Numbered from the stretch's first letter, positions 51,372-60,821 are shown. The stretch is DNA of 64,000 nt from CAUZWH01 sp965224275 (GCA_965224275.1 CBDCYR010000006.1:124001-188000); one strand, 5' to 3'. The notes: generated from the letters alone by a model not told the origin. Program-made: numbers and translations.

Positions 51372-52508
51372 TTAGGAATTCAGCGCATCCCACACCAGTT
51401 TCTGAAAGTGGTGAACACCGTGCTCTGACCGCCACGACCGTTCAGGATCGACCATCAGTCGGCCCTGCCGATAGCCGCGGCAGCGTACGCCGAGTTGTTG
51501 CTTCTCCATTGCCGCAACATCATCGGGCATGATGCGATAACGATAGTTGTTGATGTGGCCGAGATCGGCTTCATCGGGTGGATCGTTGAGCACCCAGTAG
51601 TCTAGGATCTGATAGCTCGTGTCCGCGCCTGAGGGAACGGTGAGCTGGATTTTGAAATTGCTCGATCCCTGGTGCGCCAGAAAAAACAGGTTGGGCCACA
51701 TGTACCAGATGTGAACATCCCCGATGTCATGGCTACCAAAATCGTACGGCCGGCTGTCCGCGGCCAGGTCCGGTTTGGCGCGAATGATGTTGCGATCCCA
51801 GAATTCGTACTCGGTCGTCTCCCATGAAAGATCCAAGTAGGCCTCGACCGAATCACCCATGATCGGGTGAATAAACGGGCAGTGATAACACTCATTCATG
51901 TCCGGAAAGAATTTCCAGTTGCATTTCATGTCGAGATGGTCGCGCCGATAGAAATTAAGCGCATCGAAATTTGGCACCGCCGCCAGGATATCGTCGGTGA
52001 ACCCGGGATATCGCTCCGACATCGTTGGCGCATCCGGGTCGAGATTGACGAACACCATATGCAGGAACGCCTCGACGCGCACTTCCGCTAACGTGAAGTC
52101 TTCGAGCGCGAAGCCCGCCACGTTCTCCGCGTTTCCTGCCGCTCGCAAAACACCAGTGGTGTCGTACGACCACGCATGAAACGGGCATGTGAATATTGAT
52201 TTGTTGCCGTTGCCTTCGACCAGCACGTGGCCGCGATGCATGCAGACATTGTAGAAGCCGCGCAGGGCATCATCCCCACCCCGCACAACGACAATTTTCT
52301 GATCGAGTATTCCGCCGGTTATGTAGTCGCCGGGGCTTTGCAGGTCCTTCAGGTAGCCGACAAACTGCCAGCTGTTGAACCAGATTGCCTCGCGCTCGCG
52401 CTCGTAGATCTCGGGATCATGATAGTAGCGACCGGGCAACGTGACGGCATGGTCCGGATCGACACTAAAGCCTTCCGTCGCCCGCAACTCGGCAATGCTT
52501 GGCGCCAC
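51372..52508 (-). CDS. Rieske ring-hydroxylating oxygenase, catalytic subunit (1)
   Basis: Nonheme iron oxygenase of 378 aa. The Rieske [2Fe-2S] cluster ligands are C89-x-H91 (NVCMHRGH) and C108-x2-H111 (TCPFHAWSYD). The mononuclear iron site appears in MNECYHCPFIHPIM. C-terminal catalytic domain of the RHO alpha type. It pairs with a second, diverged homologue upstream on the same strand. A dedicated reductase or ferredoxin is not seen nearby. The substrate is not deducible, but the downstream partner set (extradiol-type VOC, OsmC) suggests an aromatic or quaternary amine compound. Confidence 0.92.
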   Translation of the reverse strand: MAPSIAELRATEGFSVDPDHAVTLPGRYYHDPEIYEREREAIWFNSWQFVGYLKDLQSPGDYITGGILDQKIVVVRGGDDALRGFYNVCMHRGHVLVEGNGNKSIFTCPFHAWSYDTTGVLRAAGNAENVAGFALEDFTLAEVRVEAFLHMVFVNLDPDAPTMSERYPGFTDDILAAVPNFDALNFYRRDHLDMKCNWKFFPDMNECYHCPFIHPIMGDSVEAYLDLSWETTEYEFWDRNIIRAKPDLAADSRPYDFGSHDIGDVHIWYMWPNLFFLAHQGSSNFKIQLTVPSGADTSYQILDYWVLNDPPDEADLGHINNYRYRIMPDDVAAMEKQQLGVRCRGYRQGRLMVDPERSWRSEHGVHHFQKLVWDALNS

Positions 52509-52563
52509 ATCGGATCTCCATCTTCAACGCGTCGATGATTGTGAGCGCTCGCATGTCGTCTGG

Positions 52564-53679
52564 TCAAATTGGGTTCACCTCGTCCAAGGCGGCCAACACC
52601 TGCTGATTGAAATGATGGATCGATTGCTCGCTACGCCAGCTCCGCGGCGTATCCACCATTAATCGACCCGGGCGAAACCAGCGCGATCGTAGGCCGCGTT
52701 GAACGCTTTCGCAGACCGCCACATCTTGCGGATTGAGAAGATCGCGAAAGCCATCGAACATGGCTTGCTCGGTTTCCCGCGGCGGGATGCGAACCGATAA
52801 ATCATCGAGAATTTCGCACGACCCTTCGGGACCCGTCGGCACGATTTGGAAGACCTGGAAGTTGCTTTTGCCCGGCCGGGTAACAAACATCGTGTTCGGC
52901 CACATGATCCAGAAGAACAAGTCTTCGATCGGTTCTTGCGAGCTGAAATCGTAGGGCAGCCTGATCTCGCTGTCGCCGCGGATGATATGCGTCGAATAAC
53001 GCCGGTGATCGGATGATTCGAAGCTGGGTCTCTCATCCGCGCCGAAGAACTCTGCGTGCACGTTGGGGCAGTGATAACACTCATGGCCGTTTTCGATGAT
53101 TACTTTCCAATTGGCCGCGACCGGAATTTCGCTGCGCCGATAAAGCCTGAGATCATCGAAGTCAGGGATGGTTGCGCGAAATTCGCGCAACAGATCGCAG
53201 TAAGCGCTGTCCAACGGTTCGGCCTTGGAATCAAGGTTGACGAATACCAGCGGCCCGAGAGTTTCGACACGAATCGATGCCAGCGAGAACTCGGCCACGT
53301 CAAACCCTGCGACGTTCTCGGCGTTGCCGGCCGCTCTGAGTTTGCCGCCGAGATCGTAGCTCCATGCGTGATAGGGGCAAGTCAGGATGAGGGCGTTGCC
53401 CCGACCGCTCACCAACTCATGCCCGCGATGTGCACAGACATTGTGAAATGCGCCGATCTCGCCGGCGCGATCGCGCACAACCACGATGCTCTGATCGAAG
53501 ATCGTGCTCGTAAAAAAGTCGCCGGGCGCTTTGATATCGAACGTGTAGCCGGCGAACTGCCAGCTGCGAAAAAAGATCGCTTCGATCTCGCACTGAAATA
53601 TCTCGGTCGAAACATAGTAGTGCGCCGCGAGCGCCGACGCGGTCGTCGGGTCGTCAGGGCGACGGTTGATCTTAGTCAC
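52564..53679 (-). CDS. Rieske ring-hydroxylating oxygenase, catalytic subunit (2)
   Basis: A 371-aa homologue of the preceding protein. Rieske ligands are C82-x-H84 (NVCAHRGHELV) and C101-x2-H104 (TCPYHAWSYDL). The iron site is in NGHECYHCPNVH. It shares the C-terminal MVDTPRSWRSE motif with its neighbour, so the two probably arose by duplication. Its start overlaps the OsmC stop by four bases, and 55 bases separate it from the other Rieske gene. The two could form a heteromer or act on successive substrates. Confidence 0.92.
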   Translation of the reverse strand: MTKINRRPDDPTTASALAAHYYVSTEIFQCEIEAIFFRSWQFAGYTFDIKAPGDFFTSTIFDQSIVVVRDRAGEIGAFHNVCAHRGHELVSGRGNALILTCPYHAWSYDLGGKLRAAGNAENVAGFDVAEFSLASIRVETLGPLVFVNLDSKAEPLDSAYCDLLREFRATIPDFDDLRLYRRSEIPVAANWKVIIENGHECYHCPNVHAEFFGADERPSFESSDHRRYSTHIIRGDSEIRLPYDFSSQEPIEDLFFWIMWPNTMFVTRPGKSNFQVFQIVPTGPEGSCEILDDLSVRIPPRETEQAMFDGFRDLLNPQDVAVCESVQRGLRSRWFRPGRLMVDTPRSWRSEQSIHHFNQQVLAALDEVNPI

Positions 53680-54128
53680 GCCGCGGCTTCGCTCTCCCGA
53701 GTATCGATCACTTCGAAGTCATGGGTGATCTCCGCGGTTTTCGCCATCATCGCCGACGCCGAACAGTATTTCTCATGCGATAGCTTGATGGCGCGTGACA
53801 CCTTGTCGCGATTGACGCCAGCGCCTTTGACCGTGAAATGCATGTGGATACGGGTGAACACCGCGGGATCCCCGTCGGCTCGATCGGCGTCGAGTTCGAC
53901 CACGCAATCTTCAATTGGCTCGCGGCCCTTCTCCAGGATCTGGACGATGTCGAAGGCGGTGCAACCGCCGGTTCCGATCAATACCAACTCCATCGGACTC
54001 GGACACAACGTCCGTCCCTGCGCGTCTTGGCCTGAGCCCAGCACGATCGTATGACCGGTGCCGGATTCGCCGACGAAACGGCGTTGCTCAATCCACTTGA
54101 CGCGCGCCTGCATCGTCGCCCCTGCCAT
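53676..54128 (-). CDS. OsmC/YhfA-family protein
   Basis: OsmC-fold protein of 150 aa. Members act as thiol peroxidases or have unknown roles. Motifs: CPSPMELVLIGTGGCTAFDI with the conserved cysteine, then LEKGREPIEDCVVEL, and SHEKYCSASAMMAKTAEITH with the second cysteine. ATG 54128 (MAGATMQARVKW) has GAGG upstream; ATG 54113 is an alternative. It lies 10 bases after the VOC dioxygenase stop and is coupled with the Rieske gene, so it belongs to this operon, perhaps for peroxide protection. Confidence 0.86.
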   Translation of the reverse strand: MAGATMQARVKWIEQRRFVGESGTGHTIVLGSGQDAQGRTLCPSPMELVLIGTGGCTAFDIVQILEKGREPIEDCVVELDADRADGDPAVFTRIHMHFTVKGAGVNRDKVSRAIKLSHEKYCSASAMMAKTAEITHDFEVIDTRESEAAA

Positions 54129-54138
54129 GCCCTGGCCT

Positions 54139-55170
54139 CTAGAGAAGATAGGGGCGTTCGCTGGCGTCTTCGACCATTGCGCCCACGAAATCTGTGTCAC
54201 GCGCGACATAGAATTCACACAGCATGTTGTCGGGATCGCGAACGAACAGCGCGAGCTTGCTGGCGTTATCGATCTTGCGCTCGATGGTGAAGCCGGCCGA
54301 TTGAATGCGCGCCTCGGCCGCGATCAGATCCGGCTCGTCGATGGCCTGATAGCTGTAGTGGTGAACCGCCGCCGGCGCGCCAGCCGCCTGCGCGATAAGG
54401 CCGACCGTAAACGCATGGTTTGAGCCCGACCCATTGAACAACACGATGTCGCCCGATTCGGTTTCGAAAACGCGATCGAGGCCCATGACGTCGCTGTAAT
54501 AGTCGACCATGGCGCCGTGATTGGCGGTGAGGTAGGTGATGTGGGTAAACCGGCGCGAGTGCACGGCGGCGGCGTCAACGCGGCGCCAATCGGGGTTGAG
54601 TTCGAATCGTGACTCGTCGATGGCCGGCGCGGCGTCGGGTTCCCACGAGCCCGTTACCGGGCGCCCTTCCTGGGCGTCAAAGAAGCCACGCCAATCGGCG
54701 ATCATATCGGCATAAATCTCGTTCTCATGCCCGTCCGGATCGAACAGGTAGACGCTGTGCGCGGTTTGATGATCGATCAGGCGATAGATCGGCAGGTCTC
54801 CTTCAACGGCGCGGTGGTAGGCGTCGACCAGCTGCTGCTCATTCTCCATCTCCCAACCCATGTGGTTGAGGCCTGGTGTGCGGGCGCGCTCGCTGGACGG
54901 AACCGGCTTACCATCGCGCCCCAGCAAGGGCTTGGTTGAGCACTCGACGATCCCAATATCGTGGTGGGTATTGCCATTGGTATGGAAGGCGGCCTTCACC
55001 TGGTCGATGCGAAACGCGTCTTCAAACCCGGCGATCTTTTCGTAGAAATGAACGGAACGGTCGAGCTCGCCAACAAATAAGTTGGCGTGTCCCAATCGGC
55101 GCGGTGAAAAATTCACCGTCGGCATTGACGTTAATTCCTGGGCTTGTTGCTGCGCGGCTATCGCCATCAT
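54139..55170 (-). CDS. Extradiol dioxygenase-like two-unit VOC protein
   Basis: A 343-aa protein with two vicinal-oxygen-chelate modules: RLGHANLFVGELDRSVHFYE to LNHMGWEMENEQQLVDAYHR, and FTHITYLTANHGAMVDYYSD to LFVRDPDNMLCEFYVA. Putative iron ligands are His in GLNHMGWE and VHHYSY, and Glu in CEFYVA. Catechol 2,3-dioxygenase-type layout. First gene of the minus-strand operon VOC-osmC-Rieske-Rieske, a combination that suggests ring hydroxylation followed by ring opening. ATG 55170 is followed by ATG in frame; another start at 55125 (MPTVNFSP) is possible. Confidence 0.84.
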   Translation of the reverse strand: MMAIAAQQQAQELTSMPTVNFSPRRLGHANLFVGELDRSVHFYEKIAGFEDAFRIDQVKAAFHTNGNTHHDIGIVECSTKPLLGRDGKPVPSSERARTPGLNHMGWEMENEQQLVDAYHRAVEGDLPIYRLIDHQTAHSVYLFDPDGHENEIYADMIADWRGFFDAQEGRPVTGSWEPDAAPAIDESRFELNPDWRRVDAAAVHSRRFTHITYLTANHGAMVDYYSDVMGLDRVFETESGDIVLFNGSGSNHAFTVGLIAQAAGAPAAVHHYSYQAIDEPDLIAAEARIQSAGFTIERKIDNASKLALFVRDPDNMLCEFYVARDTDFVGAMVEDASERPYLL

Positions 55171-55268
55171 TCCCTCCGCTTGCGTGGAAAATCAGAATAA
55201 CATGCTTGGGGCGGTGCTTCGAAAAACCTCGATCCGCCGATGCGCCAACGATCGAATAGGGTGGCAGG

Positions 55269-55643
55269 ATGGCACCAGTCGAATCTAGATGGTCAACCCG
55301 GGCTCGCAACACCAAGGCCGCCTTGGATTGGCGCTCACGTTTCGCCCGATTTACGCTAGGTGCGCTGATTATCGTCGGGCTGTGGATCGTGGTCGCCCTG
55401 AGCGATCGCCTGGGCTGGCCGACCGGCGGTTGGAAGGTTTTGTTTCTATGGCTCGCTTTGTGCGCAACGATGCTGGCGATTACCCGTTTGTGGTGGAATA
55501 TCCGCAGCGAGGAGCGTTGGCAGCTCCTGCGCACGATGGTCACCTGGAGTCATGGCGTGGCATATCGGTCGCTGCCCCCCGACCAGGAGCCACAATGGCA
55601 ACGTCAGCGCCGCACCAAACGCGAGGCTGGCCCCATGCCGTAA
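55269..55643 (+). CDS. Small two-span membrane protein
   Basis: A 124-aa protein with a basic N-terminus and two hydrophobic spans (FTLGALIIVGLWIVVAL and VLFLWLALCATMLAITRLWW), then a polar C-terminal half. Not recognised. It is divergent from the VOC operon and convergent with the dienelactone hydrolase gene. The frame has no competing overlap, and the spans argue that it is real, but the ribosome site is weak. Confidence 0.55.
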   Translation: MAPVESRWSTRARNTKAALDWRSRFARFTLGALIIVGLWIVVALSDRLGWPTGGWKVLFLWLALCATMLAITRLWWNIRSEERWQLLRTMVTWSHGVAYRSLPPDQEPQWQRQRRTKREAGPMP

Positions 55644-55655
55644 CGAGGTTACCCC

Positions 55656-56315
55656 CTAGAGGTGCGCCTCCAGGAACGGGATCATCCGATCCCACGACTG
55701 CGCCGAACACGCCGCGTCGTGGGCCGGGCTGGTTTCGTTAAAAAACCCGTGCTGCGCGTCGTAGCGGTAGACGTCGTAGGCAACCCCGGCCGCGCGCATT
55801 GCGTCTTCGAGTTCGTTGACCGCGGCGGGTGTGCACCATTCGTCCAGATTGGCGAAATGACCCTGGAAGGGAATCCCGATGTTGCCGGGATCGGCGAATT
55901 CCTTGGGCGGAATGCCGTAATAGCAGACACCGGCATCGGCTTCGGCAATGTGCACCGCACCGGCAACGGTTAGCGCGCCGCCCATGCAAAAGCCCATCAC
56001 CGCAACCTTAGGCGAGGACTCCTTGAGGAACTGAGTCGCCCCGCGCAAATCCTGGTGCGTCGCACCGGGAAAATCGAGACCGTCCATCATATGGCTGGCT
56101 TCGTCGGGATCTTGGGTGACGCGTCCCTGATAGAGATCGGGCGCCAACGCGTTGTAGCCCGCTGCCGCGAAGCGGTCGGCGACGCCGCGAATTTGATCGT
56201 TAAGCCCCCACCATTCCTGGATCACGACAACGCCGGGCTTGCCATCACCGGCTTCGGCCAAATGACCCTGCGTGGTGCCGCCGTCCGGCCGCTTGAACTC
56301 AACTGTCCGTCCCAT
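55656..56315 (-). CDS. Dienelactone hydrolase family protein
   Basis: Alpha/beta hydrolase of 219 aa. The nucleophile cysteine lies in VMGFCMGGALTVAGA, the catalytic His in YDAQHGFFNETSP, and an aspartate-bearing region precedes it; VVVIQEWWGLNDQIRGVADR is the family N-terminal motif. The ATG at 56315 has GAGGAGG 7 bases upstream; an earlier in-frame start adds 10 residues. DLH hydrolyses lactones in chlorocatechol and related pathways, which fits the ring-oxygenase neighbours. Single gene on the minus strand. Confidence 0.9.
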   Translation of the reverse strand: MGRTVEFKRPDGGTTQGHLAEAGDGKPGVVVIQEWWGLNDQIRGVADRFAAAGYNALAPDLYQGRVTQDPDEASHMMDGLDFPGATHQDLRGATQFLKESSPKVAVMGFCMGGALTVAGAVHIAEADAGVCYYGIPPKEFADPGNIGIPFQGHFANLDEWCTPAAVNELEDAMRAAGVAYDVYRYDAQHGFFNETSPAHDAACSAQSWDRMIPFLEAHL

Positions 56316-56474
56316 TGTTCGTCCTCCTCTGTTCGCGTGGTCCATTCGGCAAATGCGTCACTGGAGCGGGCCTTGTCAAGACACCAACGGTCTCGATCAC
56401 CGAATGACAATACAGGAGCTTGGCAGTAGCCTGACCGTTCACCCTCACCCCTGCAAATCAAACCGGACACTCCC

Positions 56475-57500
56475 GTGCACATCGGCGTCAATCTCAACAA
56501 TCGCGAAGCTTTGATCGCACCCAATTACGACATCCCGGCGTTGTTGGATCTTGCCACGACGGTCGAAGAGCTCGGGTTTGATTCGATCTGGGTCGGCGAC
56601 AGCCTATTTTCGAAACCGCGCTACGAACCCCTGAGCCTGCTATCGGCGATTTCTCAGCGCACCAAAACCGCCAAACTCGGCACCGCCTGTCTGGTGACGG
56701 CAACCCGCGATCCGCTCTATCTGGCGTTGGAGTGGGCCACCCTCGATGTGGTGTCCGGCGGACGCACGATCCTCGGTGCCTGCATGGGGAATGCGGGCAT
56801 GGAAGAGGGCGTGCGGCGTGAGTATGCCGCGGTCGGCCTCGACCACAAGCAACGCGCCGGCATCTTCGAGGAAGGCCTCCAGGTGTTGCGTGCGTTATGG
56901 ACCGAAGGCCGCGTCTCCTTCGACGGCAAACACTTTCACTATGACGATATCGCGTTTCATTCAGGCACCGAGCCGGCGCCGATCCTGCCCATCCAGCAAC
57001 CGCCGCCGATGTGGGTCGTCAGCAACCCGCGCATGATCCATGGGCTCGAGGAACCTACGCTTAAGCGCAACATCGATCGCGCTTCACGACGCATCGCCCG
57101 CTATGGCGACGGCTGGCTAACCTGCTGCCGGGCCAAGCATTCCGACGAACTCGTCGAGCAGCTCTCGGCCATCCGCCATGCCCGAGACGCCGAGGGCAAA
57201 AGCATGGATGACTTCTCCGTCGCCTACCAGGTGACCATGAATGTCGCCGACAGCGAGGATGCGGCACGGGCCGGACTCGACGAATATATCGCCGCCTATT
57301 ACCCCGAGATGACCAAGGCGGGCACCGTGGATCTCGATCAGTGGGGCCCGGTGGGCACGCCGGATCGGATCGCGCAATGGATCGAAGAGTTCGCCGCGGC
57401 CGGCGTGACGCACTTTGTTTGTCGCTTCGGTGCCCTAGATCAACCGCAACAGGTTGATCGGTTCGCGCGCGATGTGTTGCCGCGGTTCAGGTCGGCCTAA
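56475..57500 (+). CDS. LLM-class flavin-dependent oxidoreductase
   Basis: Luciferase-like monooxygenase-fold protein of 341 aa using FMN or F420. Motifs: MHIGVNLNNREALIAPNYDI, LGFDSIWVGDSLFSKPRYEP, LGTACLVTATRDPLYLALEW and GGRTILGACMG. The GTG start at 56475 is the only good choice; no clear ribosome site is visible. The C-terminus has TPDRIAQWIEEFAAAGVTHF, usual in the family. It begins a plus-strand run that continues into the cyclase and M24 genes. Substrate unknown. Confidence 0.88.
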   Translation: MHIGVNLNNREALIAPNYDIPALLDLATTVEELGFDSIWVGDSLFSKPRYEPLSLLSAISQRTKTAKLGTACLVTATRDPLYLALEWATLDVVSGGRTILGACMGNAGMEEGVRREYAAVGLDHKQRAGIFEEGLQVLRALWTEGRVSFDGKHFHYDDIAFHSGTEPAPILPIQQPPPMWVVSNPRMIHGLEEPTLKRNIDRASRRIARYGDGWLTCCRAKHSDELVEQLSAIRHARDAEGKSMDDFSVAYQVTMNVADSEDAARAGLDEYIAAYYPEMTKAGTVDLDQWGPVGTPDRIAQWIEEFAAAGVTHFVCRFGALDQPQQVDRFARDVLPRFRSA

Positions 57501-57540
57501 CAGATGGCCCCATTAAGGTATTGACCATTGAGGTATTGAA

Positions 57541-59106
57541 ATGAGCGAAGCGTCGCCAGGAGCCTACCAGATCAGTTTTGCCCGCAGCGCCGGGCGTATT
57601 CGTGTCGAGTTTAACGGCACGGCAATTGCCGATAGTGATGCCGCGATGGTCCTGAAAGAGACCCGTCTGGCCCCGACATTCTATTTCCCGCGCGATGATG
57701 TGCGTATGGACCTGCTCGCGCAGACCGACAATCACACCCACTGTCCGTTCAAGGGAAACGCCTCCTACTGGTCTGTCACCGTGGGCGATCGCAATGCCGA
57801 GAACGTTGTTTGGAGTTATGAAGAGCCCTATGCCGAAGCCGTCGATGTCAAGGACTACGTCGCCTTCGATTGGGACCGGATGGATGCCTGGTTTGAAGAC
57901 GACGCGCCAATCCTTAAACGCGAAGCGGAAGGGGCAATAACCGATAACCCTTACGTCGATTGGCTGCTTCGTGATGCTTGGCAATGTGAGACCTCCGCCG
58001 ATCTGGTTGACGCCTTCGTCGCCCAACTGGTCGAACAGGGCTTGCCGGTTATTCGTTTCGGTCTGCTCGTTCGCACACTTCATCCACAAATGTTCGCGAC
58101 CCGGTATACCTGGCGGCGCGAAACACAAGCGGTGGAAGAATCGGAAGCCCCTCACGAGGTTCTGCTCAGATCCGAATATCTCGAAAGTCCATACGCGCCG
58201 ATTCTGAAAGGGGTGGGTGGTGTGCGGCGCCGACTTGAGAGGGATGACGCCGAGTTCGACTTTCCGGTACTGAAAGAGTTCAAAGCCGAGGGCGCGACCG
58301 ACTATGTCGCCATGCCACTGGCGTTCTCGGACGGTCAACTCAACATCGTGACAATACTCTCCGACCGCCCCGGTGGATTTACCACCAGCGACCTCGGTCA
58401 GATTTATGAAGTTCTACCGATTTTGTCGCGCTTGTTTGAGATCCAGGCTTTGCGGCAAATCTCGAGCGTGCTCCTCGATACCTATCTCGGCGGCCACGCG
58501 GGGCCGCGAGTTCTCGACGGCCTCATCAAACGCGGCGACGGCGAGGTCATCCATGCCGTCATCTGGTTTTGCGATTTGCGCAGCTCAACCGCCCTCACCG
58601 AGGCGATGCCGCGCGACAAATATCTCGCGCTGCTCAACCTCTATTTCGATTGTATGGCTGGTGCCGTGATCGAAAACGGCGGCGAAGTTTTGAAGTATAT
58701 CGGCGATGCGGTGATGGCAATTTTTCCGATCGAAGACCCGAAAAACCCCAACCCGCAGGCGGCGTTCGATGCACTCGCTGCCGTGCGCGATGCCCATGCA
58801 CGCATTGATGCCGTCAACGCAGAACGCCAACCGCTTGGTGAACCAATGATCAGCTTTGGGATTGGTCTGCATCGCGGTGACGTCACCTACGGCAACATTG
58901 GCACCGATCGGCGCCTCGACTTCACGGTGATCGGCAGAGCAGTCAACGAGGCCTCTCGTATCGAGGGAATGTGCAAACCGCTCAACAAGACAATTGTGAT
59001 CTCAGAGGATTTGGCCAAAAGCCTGCCCGGTGAAGTCGTCTCGCTCGGCCGTCACGAGTTGCGCGGTGTCGCCGTCGAGAAGGAGCTGTTTACGCTGGCC
59101 GCTTAA
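57541..59106 (+). CDS. DUF427 - class III adenylate/guanylate cyclase fusion
   Basis: A 521-aa protein. Residues about 15-120 are a DUF427 domain (RVEFNGTAIADSDAAMVLKE, TFYFPRDDVRMDLL, HCPFKGNASYWSV). A middle region (about 140-310) looks like an adenylate-cyclase-associated sensory segment. The C-terminal domain is a class III cyclase: AVIWFCDLRSSTALTEAMP with the first metal aspartate, GGEVLKYIGDAVMAIFP with the second, and TVIGRAVNEASRIEGM with the transition-state Asn/Arg. It should make cAMP or cGMP in the cytoplasm. The stop is followed at once by the M24 ATG (TAAATG). Confidence 0.9.
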   Translation: MSEASPGAYQISFARSAGRIRVEFNGTAIADSDAAMVLKETRLAPTFYFPRDDVRMDLLAQTDNHTHCPFKGNASYWSVTVGDRNAENVVWSYEEPYAEAVDVKDYVAFDWDRMDAWFEDDAPILKREAEGAITDNPYVDWLLRDAWQCETSADLVDAFVAQLVEQGLPVIRFGLLVRTLHPQMFATRYTWRRETQAVEESEAPHEVLLRSEYLESPYAPILKGVGGVRRRLERDDAEFDFPVLKEFKAEGATDYVAMPLAFSDGQLNIVTILSDRPGGFTTSDLGQIYEVLPILSRLFEIQALRQISSVLLDTYLGGHAGPRVLDGLIKRGDGEVIHAVIWFCDLRSSTALTEAMPRDKYLALLNLYFDCMAGAVIENGGEVLKYIGDAVMAIFPIEDPKNPNPQAAFDALAAVRDAHARIDAVNAERQPLGEPMISFGIGLHRGDVTYGNIGTDRRLDFTVIGRAVNEASRIEGMCKPLNKTIVISEDLAKSLPGEVVSLGRHELRGVAVEKELFTLAA

Positions 59107-59344
59107 ATGGCGTTGCATTTCACCGAGAGCGAGTTGGCCGATCGCCGCCAGGCGGTAATCAAAGCCATGGCCGATGGAAATCTCGATGGCCTGCTGATGT
59201 TTCGGCAGGAAAGCATGTTCTACCTCACCGGCTATGACAGTTTTGGCTTCGTCTTCTTCCAATGCCTCTACCTCGGCGGCGATGGCGCCCTCACGCTGTT
59301 AACCCGGGCGCCGGATCTCCGTCAGGCGCAACACACGTCGGTAA

Positions 59345-59576
59345 TTTCCGATATCCGCATTTGGATCGACCGGCCGGACGCCTCGCCGGCCGAGCACCTC
59401 AAGGCGATCCTCGACGAGCATGGCTGCCGCGGCCAACGGCTCGGGATCGAACTTGAAGCCTACGGTCTAACCGGCCGTAGCCTGCGCATGGTCGATGCCG
59501 CTTTGGAGGGATTTTGCGATCTGGTCGACGCGTCGGAACTGATCAGCCGATTGCGGGTGATCAAGAGCCCGGCGGA
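59345..59576 (+). repeat. 232-bp perfect direct repeat, copy 1
   Basis: Bases 59345-59576 recur without visible difference at 59831-60062. Both lie in the M24 gene and flank the IS1595 fragment. The identity suggests a very recent duplication. Confidence 0.92.
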
Positions 59577-59830
59577 TGTTTGACGCTGACACCGGTTGCA
59601 TCGCAACTGACCCCGCGCCGTCGGCCAGGCGTCGGTTCCGCAGCAAGACGGGCATCGAAAACCTTCCGGCCAACGAACACGCCCAAGAAACTCCGCACAC
59701 GCCGTCTCCGACACGAACCACGCGTCGAATTCAGTCAGGGTGCGCGGGTAGTCGACCCCGCCTTCGGGATGGGATGCCGGGTTCGCCATCCCAACATATT
59801 GACATCACGAGAGCGAAGTGGATACCCTAT
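59577..59830 (-). mobile_element. IS1595-family fragment
   Basis: On the minus strand from ATG 59789 the sequence reads MANPASHPEGGVDYPRTLTE, then FDAWFVSETACAEFLGRVRW, CPSCCGTDAWPTARGQLRCN and RCQRQTS, the zinc-ribbon N-terminus of IS1595-family transposases. It is cut after about 70 codons at the border with the 232-bp repeat. The catalytic domain is missing, so it is not mobile alone. Confidence 0.8.
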
Positions 59831-60062
59831 TTTCCGATATCCGCATTTGGATCGACCGGCCGGACGCCTCGCCGGCCGAGCACCTCAAGGCGATCCTCGA
59901 CGAGCATGGCTGCCGCGGCCAACGGCTCGGGATCGAACTTGAAGCCTACGGTCTAACCGGCCGTAGCCTGCGCATGGTCGATGCCGCTTTGGAGGGATTT
60001 TGCGATCTGGTCGACGCGTCGGAACTGATCAGCCGATTGCGGGTGATCAAGAGCCCGGCGGA
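59831..60062 (+). repeat. 232-bp perfect direct repeat, copy 2
   Basis: Second copy of 59345-59576. It continues in frame into the rest of the M24 gene at 60063, so it represents the native junction; copy 1 joins the native 5' end. Confidence 0.92.
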
Positions 60063-60821
60063 ACTCAGCTATGTCGAGCGCGCCGCCGAACTGGCCGACG
60101 CAGCGCTCACCGAGGCACGCGAGACCACCGAATCCGGTGCCGAGGAAAGCGATATTTTGGCCGCGATGCAGGGTGCTGTTTTTCGGGGCGGCGGTGACTA
60201 CGCAGGCAATGAGTTCATCATCGGCTCCGGCAGGGACGCGTTGCTGTGCCGCTATTTCAGCGGCCGTCGCCGGCTCGACCCCGATGACCAGCTAACGCTG
60301 GAGTTTGCCGGTGCCTATCGCCGTTACCACGCGTGCCTGATGCGAACGATCTGCGTCGGCCGCATCCCCGATCGCCAGCGCGATATGTGGCACGCCTGCC
60401 ATGAGGCACTGCTGGCTGCGATGGATGCGCTCAAACCGGGCCAACCAATCGGCCAGGTGTTCGATGCCCACGCCGGCGTTCTCGATCGCGCCGGATTTCA
60501 GGAACATCGGCTCAACGCCTGTGGCTATAGCCTCGGCGCGCTCTACCACCCGAATTGGATGGATTGGCCGATGCTCTACACCGGCAATCCTGTGCTGGCC
60601 GCGCCCAACATGGTGTTCTTCCTGCACATGATCCTGGCCGATAGCAACGCCGAACTGGCAATGACATTAGGCCAGACAGTTCGGGTGACCGAATCGGGTT
60701 GCCAAGCCCTGTCACGCGCACCGCTTGCGCTGATCGAGAAGTGAACCGCGAATATTGCTATCATTATCGGTGAGTTCCGCCCGGCCGGTCGCGAACCAAG
60801 CAAACGATAAGTGAGGCCGCC

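Larger units (their letters stand above)
59107..60744 (+). pseudogene. Creatinase/DoeA-like M24 protein, broken by an IS1595 fragment and a 232-bp duplication
   Basis: The first part (59107-59576) encodes MALHFTESELADRRQAVIKA to RLRVIKSPA, then stops at 59581-59583. After an inserted 254 bases and a repeat of the last 232 bases, the frame resumes to 60744. Joining 59576 to 60063 gives one 383-aa protein. The M24 domain has LTLEFAGAYRRYHACLMRTI and GYSLGALYHPNWMDWPMLYT, close to ectoine hydrolase/creatinase types; usual M24 metal aspartates are replaced, suggesting a metal-free hydrolase. A 308-aa product could start at GTG 59818 but would lack part of the N-terminal domain. Confidence 0.8.
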
